From the NCBI GenBank assembly GCA_001464765.1, contig LNDV01000036.1, positions 1-64,000 on the forward strand: a DNA stretch of 64,000 nucleotides, in the 5' to 3' direction. Made by a program: the position numbers and the translations under genes. The notes below the pieces were generated by a model. The model searched no databases and was not told where the DNA came from. It worked only from the letters and a program-made list of their open reading frames with translations. Shown here one piece after another: positions 57,929 through 64,000 of the stretch (the stretch's first letter is position 1; the number at the start of each line of letters is the position of its first letter). The DNA is from Betaproteobacteria bacterium Ga0077526. Its GTDB lineage: Bacteria > Pseudomonadota > Gammaproteobacteria > Burkholderiales > Ga0077523.

Positions 57929-58948
57929 TCAGGCCCCTGCGCGTTCGTGGTCCCGCCGCTCCAGCCGCTCGAACAGGTCGAACAGCCACGCGACCCGCCC
58001 TTCGGACGCCGCCGAGTTCGGGCGCGGCGTGAGCGCAGTGATGTCGACCAGAAAGCGCGCCGCCGATTCCGTGGCGCTGCGATCGAGGGCGGACGGCATC
58101 GCGGAACGCAGCACCGCCACCGGCAGCAGGGCCAGCTTGCGACTGCCCGTGACCGTCGCGCGGGCGCTGACCGAATCGAGGCCGCGCCGTTCGAGTTCGC
58201 GCCCGATCTCGGCGTAGAGGATGCGCGCGGCGTACATGCCCGGACGGCAGGAGCGCGGCAGCCGCGCGATGCCCGTCTCGGCGCGACGGTACAACTGGTC
58301 CGCTGCTTCGAGCAGCCGTGAGATCACGCGACCCAGCGCCGGTGTGAAAGTCGGATTGGCACGCCAGGCGTCGGGATCGATCCCCTCTTCCCGCATCCAG
58401 GCCATCGGCAGATAGAGGCGACCACCCCGTGCGTCCTCACCCACATCGCGCGCGATGTTCGTGAGCTGCATCGCCATGCCGAGGTCGCAGGCGCGCGCCA
58501 AAGCCACGGCTTCGCGCACGTGCATGAGCCTCGCCATCATCACGCCAACCGTCCCGGCCACCCGCGCGGCATAGCCGTGCAGGTCGTCGAGGGTCTCGTA
58601 GGTACGCAACTGCAGATCCCACTCGAAGCCTTCCAGCAGCGCCTCGGGCACGGCACGCGGAATACCGTACTCGGCGACCACCGCCGCAAAGGCGCGATCC
58701 GCGGGATGATCCACGGGTTCCTCCGCATAGACCGCCGCGAGCCGCGCACGCAAGGGCGCGAGGCAGTTCGCAGGGTCCTCCGCGAGATCGACCGCGTCGT
58801 CGGCGAGACGGCAGAACGCGTAGAGCGCCGTGGCGGCGTCGCGGGTCACCCGCGGCAGCACCTTCGAGGCGGCGTGGAATGTGCGGGAGCCGCCGCGGAG
58901 GGCGGAACGGCACGCTTCGAGATCACTGTCGAGCAAGGGTTGCGGCAT
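57929..58948 (-). CDS. crtB: Phytoene synthase CrtB
   Basis: A 339-residue head-to-head prenyltransferase condensing two GGPP to phytoene. The Asp-rich motifs are FCRLADDAVDLAED and TNIARDVGEDARGGRLYLPM. GTVGVMMARLMHV and RPGMYAARILYAEIGRELER are family segments. It starts 26 bp inside the end of crtI, a strong translational coupling. Confidence 0.96.
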   Translation of the reverse strand: MPQPLLDSDLEACRSALRGGSRTFHAASKVLPRVTRDAATALYAFCRLADDAVDLAEDPANCLAPLRARLAAVYAEEPVDHPADRAFAAVVAEYGIPRAVPEALLEGFEWDLQLRTYETLDDLHGYAARVAGTVGVMMARLMHVREAVALARACDLGMAMQLTNIARDVGEDARGGRLYLPMAWMREEGIDPDAWRANPTFTPALGRVISRLLEAADQLYRRAETGIARLPRSCRPGMYAARILYAEIGRELERRGLDSVSARATVTGSRKLALLPVAVLRSAMPSALDRSATESAARFLVDITALTPRPNSAASEGRVAWLFDLFERLERRDHERAGA

Positions 58949-60467
58949 CGGGCACCACCGTGTCGAGGATTCGGGCAGAAGAAATCACCCCGGGAACACC
59001 GGCGCCGGGGTGCGTCCCCGCGCCGACCAGATACAGTCGATCCACGTCTTCACTGCGATTGTGCGGGCGGAACCACGCGCTCTGGAGCAGCGTGGGCTCC
59101 AGGCTGAACGCGGCGCCGCGGTACGACAACAGTCGGGACTCGAAGTCCTGCGGCGTCATCATCCGCGAACTCACGATTTCGTCTTCCAGCCCCGGCAGCA
59201 GCGTGGCAGACAGATGCTTCGAGATCGCGCGGCGGTACACCTCCGCGCGCTCGGTCCAGTCGATGCCGGCATCGAGATTCGGCACCGGGGACAGCACGTA
59301 GAACGTATCGCATCCGGGCGGCGCCAGCGACGGATCGGTCGCGGTCGGGCGATGCAGGTAGAGGCTGAAGTCCTCCGCCAGCACCTTGCGCTCGAAGATG
59401 TCGTGCAGCAGCCCGCGATAGCGCGGCCCGAGCATGATGGTGTGGTGCGGGACGTCGTGATACTGGCGGCGGGTCCCGAAGTACCAGACGAACAGCCCCA
59501 TGGAGTAGCGGGCGCGGTCGACCTTGCGGTCGGTCCAGGTGGTCCGTGCGGACGCGGGCAGCAGGTGCTTGTACGTCCAGGCGGCATCGGCGTTGGACAC
59601 GACGACATCGGCCGCGATGCGCTCGCCGGAGGCGAGTTCCACGCCGGTCGCCCGGCCGTTCTCCACGCAGATCTGCGACACGGTCGTGTTGTAGCGGATG
59701 TGGTTGCCCTGCCCCTCGATGAGGCCCACCAACCCCTGCACCAAGGCACCGGTGCCGCCCATCGCGAAGTGGACGCCCGCCTTGCGCTCCAGGAACGAGA
59801 TGAGCCCATAGATCGACGTCACGTTGAACGGGTTGCCGCCGATGAACAGCGGATGGAACGACAAGACGAAGCGCATCCGTTCGTCCCGCACGTACTTCGA
59901 GACCATCGAGTACAGGCTCCGATGGCTGCCGAGCCGCACCATGGCCGGCGCGACCTTGGCCATGTCGGTCCACGAGTCGAAGGGCACGTGCCCCAACTCT
60001 TCGAAGCCGACGCGGTAGATGGCTTCCGCCGCCTTCATGAACCCTTCGTAGCCCCCGACGTCGCCCGGCGCGATGCGGGCGATCTCGGCCTTCATCTTCT
60101 CCGGATCGCCGCTGCAGTCGATCGTGACGCCGTCGTGGAAGCGGATGCGATAGAACGGGTCCATGGACTTCAGCTGCACGTCGTCCTGCATCCGGCGGCC
60201 GCACAGCGACCAGAGCTCCTCGAGCAGGAACGGCGCCGTGATGATCGTGGGCCCCGCATCGAAGCTGAAGCCGTCCTGGCGGAACACGTAGGCGCGGCCG
60301 CCCGCGGCGTCCAGCTTCTCGAGGACGGTCACGCGGTACCCGCGTGCGCCGAGGCGGATCGCCGCGGCGAGACCGCCGAAGCCGCTGCCGATGACGACGG
60401 CGTGCGGGCGGCGATCGAGTTCCGGCTCGCCGGCCTGAAGAAGAGACAACGGCGTGAAGGCATTCAT
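58923..60467 (-). CDS. crtI: Phytoene desaturase CrtI
   Basis: A 514-residue FAD-dependent desaturase. FAD motif AVVIGSGFGGLAAAIRLGAR, LEKLDAAGGRAYVFRQDGF, DAGPTIITAPFLLEEL, and the C-terminal LYLVGAGTHPGAGVPGVISS are all present. Whether it stops at neurosporene (three steps) or lycopene (four) cannot be told by eye. It is 40 bp after dxs and overlaps crtB. Confidence 0.96.
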   Translation of the reverse strand: MNAFTPLSLLQAGEPELDRRPHAVVIGSGFGGLAAAIRLGARGYRVTVLEKLDAAGGRAYVFRQDGFSFDAGPTIITAPFLLEELWSLCGRRMQDDVQLKSMDPFYRIRFHDGVTIDCSGDPEKMKAEIARIAPGDVGGYEGFMKAAEAIYRVGFEELGHVPFDSWTDMAKVAPAMVRLGSHRSLYSMVSKYVRDERMRFVLSFHPLFIGGNPFNVTSIYGLISFLERKAGVHFAMGGTGALVQGLVGLIEGQGNHIRYNTTVSQICVENGRATGVELASGERIAADVVVSNADAAWTYKHLLPASARTTWTDRKVDRARYSMGLFVWYFGTRRQYHDVPHHTIMLGPRYRGLLHDIFERKVLAEDFSLYLHRPTATDPSLAPPGCDTFYVLSPVPNLDAGIDWTERAEVYRRAISKHLSATLLPGLEDEIVSSRMMTPQDFESRLLSYRGAAFSLEPTLLQSAWFRPHNRSEDVDRLYLVGAGTHPGAGVPGVISSARILDTVVPDAATLARQ

Positions 60468-60507
60468 CGGCGCGACCTCTCGAATCGGGGGGAAGGAAGG
60501 ATCACGA

Positions 60508-62406
60508 TCAGGCCACCCGTACGGTCGATACCGGCGCGAGCGGATGGAGCGCCGCGAGGCGTCGCCGCACCCTGGCGCCCACGCCTTCGGCGGTGAGACC
60601 GCACTCGGTGAGGAGCAGCGCGGGATCGCCGTGATCGACGAAGTGGTCCGGCAGTCCGAGGTGCATCAGCGGGACGGACAGGCCCTGCGCGGCCAGACTC
60701 TCGGCCACGGCGCTGCCCGCACCGCCCATGATCACGTTCTCTTCCAGTGTGACCAGCAGCTCGTGCGTAGCAGCCATCTCGGCCACGAGGGCGTCGTCCA
60801 GAGGCTTCACGAAGCGCATGTTCACCACCGTGGCATCGAGTTCCTCGCCGACCGCGAGCGCGACATCCAGCAGCGGTCCGAAGGCGAGCAGCGCAACCTT
60901 GCGGCCCTCCCGGCGGACCTGCGCCTTGCCGATTGGCAGCGTCCCGAACCCGGGCTCCACCTTGGCGCCGCAACCGGCACCGCGCGGATAGCGAACGGCG
61001 GCGGGACCGTCCATCAGGAAACCGGTGCTCAGCATCTGCCGGCACTCGTTCTCGTCGGCGGGCGTCATCACCGTGAGATTGGGGATGCAGCGCAGATAGC
61101 TCAGATCGAACGCGCCGTGATGCGTGGCGCCGTCGGCACCGACGAGGCCGCCTCGGTCGATGGCAAAGAGCACCGGCAGGTTCTGGATCTGCACGTCGTG
61201 GATCAGCTGGTCGTACGCGCGCTGCAGGAAGGTCGAGTAGATGGCGACCACCGGCTTCAGGCCCTCGCACGCCATGCCGGCCGCGAAGGTGACGGCGTGC
61301 TGCTCGGCGATGCCCACGTCGTGATAGCGCCCCGGGAACCGCTGGGCGAAGGTCGTGAGGCCCGAGCCTTCGCGCATGGCCGGCGTGATGCCGACCAGAC
61401 GCGCGTCGTGATGCGCCATGTCGCAGAGCCAGTCCCCGAAGACCTGGGTGAAGGTCGGGCGGGACCCGGTCTTGGAAGCCACGATGCCTGCGGCGGGCTC
61501 GAACTTGGAGACACCGTGATAGGTGATCGGGTCCGCCTCGGCCAGCTTGTAGCCGTGCCCCTTGCGCGTGACGATGTGGAGGAACTTCGGCCCACGCGCG
61601 CGGCGCAGATCCATCAGGGTCGGGATCAGCGCGTCGAGATCGTGCCCGTCGACCGGGCCGATGTACTCGAAGCCGAACTGCTCGAACATGGTGGACGGCA
61701 CGACCAGACCCTTGGCGTGCAGGCCGACCCGCTTGGCGAGCGCCGCCAGCGGCGGCAGCGTCGCAAGAACCTTGTCGGCTGCGCGTCGTGCGGCCAGCAG
61801 CGGCTGCGCGTAGACGAGTCTCGCCAGATAGCTGGTGAGCGCACCGACGGGCGGCGAGATGGCCATCTCGTTGTCGTTCAGCACCACGAGCAGGTCCGCG
61901 CCCGCGACGCCTGCGTTGTTGAGGGCCTCGAAGGCCATACCGGCGGACATCGCCCCGTCACCGATGACGGCGATCGCCTTGCGGGCCTCGCCCTTGGTAC
62001 GGGCGGCCACGGCCATGCCGAGCGCGGCGCTGATCGACGTGCTGGAGTGCGCCGTGCCGAACGCGTCGAAGTGCGATTCGTCACGCTTCGGAAAGCCCGA
62101 GATGCCGCCGTGCATGCGCAGCTTGCCCATGGCCTCGCGCCGGCCGGTGAGCACCTTGTGCGGGTAGCTCTGGTGGCCCACGTCCCACACGATGCGGTCC
62201 TCCGGCGTGTCGAACACGTAGTGGAGCGCGATCGCGAGTTCCACCGTGCCGAGGTTCGAAGCGAGATGCCCGCCCGTGCGGCTCACCGTGTCCAGCAGGA
62301 AGCCGCGCAGCTCGTCGGCGAGCTTCGGCAGCGTCCGGCGGTCGAGCCGGCGCAGCGAGGCCGGGTCGTCGATGGTTTCCAGCAGGGGGTACGTGTTCGT
62401 CACCAT
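60508..62406 (-). CDS. dxs: 1-deoxy-D-xylulose-5-phosphate synthase
   Basis: A thiamine-diphosphate enzyme of about 632 residues that condenses pyruvate and glyceraldehyde-3-phosphate, the entry to the MEP isoprenoid pathway. Motifs: HLASNLGTVELAIALHYVFD, ThDP-binding VIGDGAMSAGMAFEALNNAG, GIAEQHAVTFAAG with the catalytic Glu, and DRGGLVGADGATHHGAFDLS. I prefer the ATG at 62406, where GGAGG is 9 nt upstream. The ATG at 62415 touches the ribosome site but overlaps the DUF3422 stop as ATGA. The photosynthesis-cluster copy should boost precursor supply. Confidence 0.96.
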   Translation of the reverse strand: MVTNTYPLLETIDDPASLRRLDRRTLPKLADELRGFLLDTVSRTGGHLASNLGTVELAIALHYVFDTPEDRIVWDVGHQSYPHKVLTGRREAMGKLRMHGGISGFPKRDESHFDAFGTAHSSTSISAALGMAVAARTKGEARKAIAVIGDGAMSAGMAFEALNNAGVAGADLLVVLNDNEMAISPPVGALTSYLARLVYAQPLLAARRAADKVLATLPPLAALAKRVGLHAKGLVVPSTMFEQFGFEYIGPVDGHDLDALIPTLMDLRRARGPKFLHIVTRKGHGYKLAEADPITYHGVSKFEPAAGIVASKTGSRPTFTQVFGDWLCDMAHHDARLVGITPAMREGSGLTTFAQRFPGRYHDVGIAEQHAVTFAAGMACEGLKPVVAIYSTFLQRAYDQLIHDVQIQNLPVLFAIDRGGLVGADGATHHGAFDLSYLRCIPNLTVMTPADENECRQMLSTGFLMDGPAAVRYPRGAGCGAKVEPGFGTLPIGKAQVRREGRKVALLAFGPLLDVALAVGEELDATVVNMRFVKPLDDALVAEMAATHELLVTLEENVIMGGAGSAVAESLAAQGLSVPLMHLGLPDHFVDHGDPALLLTECGLTAEGVGARVRRRLAALHPLAPVSTVRVA

Positions 62407-62411
62407 GTCGT

Positions 62412-63734
62412 TCATCCTCCCATCTGCGGTTCGGGCGCTGCGGCTACCGCGCGCCGGATCCTTCTGACACCGAGCGCCACCAGGACCGCGACGACCGGGA
62501 TGCTCGCGCCCGTGGTGACTTCCACGTGCAGCGGCGCGCCCAGTGCCTTCAATCCCTTGGCGGCATAACCCACCAGCCCGACGATGTAGTACGTGACCGC
62601 GGCGACCGACAGGCCCTCCACGGTTTCCTGCAGGCGCAGCTGCAGCTGCGCCCGGCGGTTCATGGACTCGAGCAGGGCCTGGTTCTGCCCCTCCCGCGTG
62701 ACGTCCACCCGGGTGGACAGCAACTGCGTCGCCCGCGCAACGCGGCGGGACAGCGATTCCTGACGCTGCGCGACGGACTCGCAGGTGCTCATCGCGGGTG
62801 CGAGGCGCCGGTCGGTGAACTCCTGGAAGGTCTGCAGGCCCTGGATGCGTTCCTCGCGCAGTTCCGCGATGCGTCGCTGCACCAGCTCGTGGTAGGCGGC
62901 CGCGGCGGTGAACCGGTAGTGATGCGCGGCTTCCGCGTTCTCGATCTCCGCCTCCAGCCGCGTGAGCCGTTCCAGGAGCTTCGCCTCGTCGACTTTCGTG
63001 GCTTGAACGAGCCGTGAAGTGATCTCGGCGAGTTCCCGCTCGTACCCGGTGAGCTTCGGACCGAGTTCCCGAGCGATCGGCAGGGCGAGCAGCGCCATGA
63101 CGCGATAGGTGTCGATCTCCAGGATCCGCTGGACCATCCGGCCGGCCTGGCGCGGCGTCATGCTGCGGTTGTGCACCAGCACGCGACTGAAGCCGTCGTC
63201 GTGGATGCGCAGGTCGGTGAGCGCGGTCGCCGCCCCGCCGGCGATGGCCGAGCCGATGAGCGTGTGACCGGCGAACAGGCGCGTGGAGATCGCGTCGTAG
63301 TCGGGCGTGCCGGCCTCCGGCGAGACGAGCGCGATATGCGCTGCGACCATTACCCGGCCGGGTACTTCACCGAGCCACTCTTTCGGGACGGCGCGGATCG
63401 CCGGTTCCGCGAACGGATCTTCCGCCTGCAAAGTGCGGATGAACTTGTAGCGCGAGAACTCCGTGTGGCGTTCCCACTTGAGGCGGAAGGCGCCGAGATC
63501 GAGGCTCAGATGCGTGACGCCCTTGGGCGGCGGCTCCACACCGTAGCTCCGCACGAGCCGGCATACGTGATCCCATTCGCGATCCCGCTCGGCCGCCTCG
63601 GTGAACAACGCAAGGAAGGTCGCCTGCGTCGGCACCGACAGCTGCTCGGGCGGACGGGCGTGCACCTCGTCGTTGAGATCGAAGCGCAGCGGATGGTCCG
63701 CCGGCATGACCGAGCGAAGCGCGGCCGCCGTCAC
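62412..63734 (-). CDS. DUF3422 family membrane protein
   Basis: A 440-residue protein. The N-terminal region has HPLRFDLNDEVHARPPEQL, the diagnostic start of DUF3422. A long helical and coiled-coil part (ELAEITSRLVQATKVDEAKL) follows. Two C-terminal hydrophobic segments (AAVTYYIVGLVGYAAKGL and ASIPVVAVLVALGVRRIRR) anchor it in the membrane, rather like CorA-type C-termini. The GTG at 63734 has GGAGG 8 nt upstream and overlaps the bchO stop (GTGA). Its function is unknown; co-translation with bchO and dxs suggests a link to pigment synthesis. Confidence 0.85.
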   Translation of the reverse strand: MTAAALRSVMPADHPLRFDLNDEVHARPPEQLSVPTQATFLALFTEAAERDREWDHVCRLVRSYGVEPPPKGVTHLSLDLGAFRLKWERHTEFSRYKFIRTLQAEDPFAEPAIRAVPKEWLGEVPGRVMVAAHIALVSPEAGTPDYDAISTRLFAGHTLIGSAIAGGAATALTDLRIHDDGFSRVLVHNRSMTPRQAGRMVQRILEIDTYRVMALLALPIARELGPKLTGYERELAEITSRLVQATKVDEAKLLERLTRLEAEIENAEAAHHYRFTAAAAYHELVQRRIAELREERIQGLQTFQEFTDRRLAPAMSTCESVAQRQESLSRRVARATQLLSTRVDVTREGQNQALLESMNRRAQLQLRLQETVEGLSVAAVTYYIVGLVGYAAKGLKALGAPLHVEVTTGASIPVVAVLVALGVRRIRRAVAAAPEPQMGG

Positions 63735-64000
63735 GGTCGTCCCTCCGCGACCACCGCTTCGCTGTCCGGGGCGAGCACGCCTTCCGTGCGCGCCAGACGC
63801 ACCACCACCTCGGCCACGCGCCGGGGCGATTCTTCGTGCGCGAGATGGCCGAGGCCGGCGAGCCGGATGGGTTCCGGCCCGGGCAACCGCTGCCGGATGC
63901 GGTCGGCATCGGCGGGCGACACCGTGCCGTCGTGATCCCCCACCACCAGCCACAGCGGTACCGTGAGTCGCGGGAGATCTTCGGCGAAGGCCGCGAGGTC
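63731..64000 (-). CDS. bchO: Magnesium-chelatase-associated alpha/beta hydrolase BchO (C-terminal part)
   Basis: The final 89 codons or so of a gene truncated by the window edge. It shows the acid loop PLWLVVGDHDGTVSPADADR and the His region RLAGLGHLAHEESPRRVAEV. GHLAHEE is characteristic of BchO, an accessory protein encoded beside the Mg-chelatase genes bchI and bchD, which would be expected further right. It could be another alpha/beta hydrolase, but the context favours BchO. Its stop overlaps the DUF3422 start. Confidence 0.75.
   Translation of the reverse strand, partial: DLAAFAEDLPRLTVPLWLVVGDHDGTVSPADADRIRQRLPGPEPIRLAGLGHLAHEESPRRVAEVVVRLARTEGVLAPDSEAVVAEGRP

Overview
The window is about 64 kb of GC-rich DNA from the chromosome of a motile, purple (bacteriochlorophyll a) phototrophic proteobacterium. 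Three things point there: a complete crtEF-bchCXYZ-pufBALMC superoperon with divergent crtDC and an adjacent bchO/dxs/crtI/crtB block, a full rod-hook flagellar operon, and type II secretion genes. The gene complement fits Betaproteobacteria best. That placement is inference: no rRNA gene or other taxonomic marker was examined beyond dnaB.

Layout. 1-1050: an 8-bp tandem repeat and an alpha/beta hydrolase. 1268-3205: an orphan membrane histidine kinase. 3233-13559 (minus): a compact chemotaxis operon reading MCP, cheY, STAS, cheA, large double-PAS MCP, cheW, cheR, cheD, cheB, BLUF photoreceptor. Most junctions overlap or nearly touch. 13850-17550: an AraC-type regulator, a small basic protein, a periplasmic coiled-coil protein, a pirin and an SRPBCC protein. 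17635-27686 (minus): flgBCDEFGHIJKL, preceded by a sigma-54-like promoter. 27932-36689 (plus): a partial type II secretion locus (gspC-like, gspD, gspE, gspF) with a tiny lipoprotein, a large exported protein and a TonB-N-terminus-like protein inserted between C and D. 36799-41091: a lipoprotein with three TbpB-like barrel repeats, a FecR-domain protein and an outer-membrane protein. 41103-42817 (minus): an AhpD/CMD-family protein coupled to an unusual acyltransferase-cNMP-HTH fusion. 42899-44275: dnaB. 44378-64000: the photosynthesis gene cluster, running off the right edge inside bchO.

How the parts fit. Dxs supplies isoprenoid precursors. CrtE, B and I build the acyclic carotenoid, and CrtC, D and F hydrate, desaturate and O-methylate it. 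BchX, Y, Z and C carry chlorophyllide to bacteriochlorophyllide a. PufB/A form LH1, PufL/M the reaction centre, and PufC is the tetraheme electron donor. The crtE/crtD intergenic region and the bchC promoter both carry TGT-N12-ACA palindromes (the PpsR/CrtJ site) overlapping sigma-70-like -10 boxes, which implies aerobic repression of the cluster. The BLUF gene at the end of the che operon, translationally coupled to cheB, is a plausible route for blue light to reach motility.

The most unusual items are the cheB-BLUF coupling, a CheA with a tandem MshEN-like motif in place of a normal P2 domain, the acyltransferase-cNMP-HTH fusion, the triple TbpB-like lipoprotein, the exported protein embedded in a minimal T2SS operon, and a DUF3422 membrane protein coupled between bchO and dxs. 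No tRNA, rRNA, CRISPR array, insertion sequence or prophage gene was recognised.
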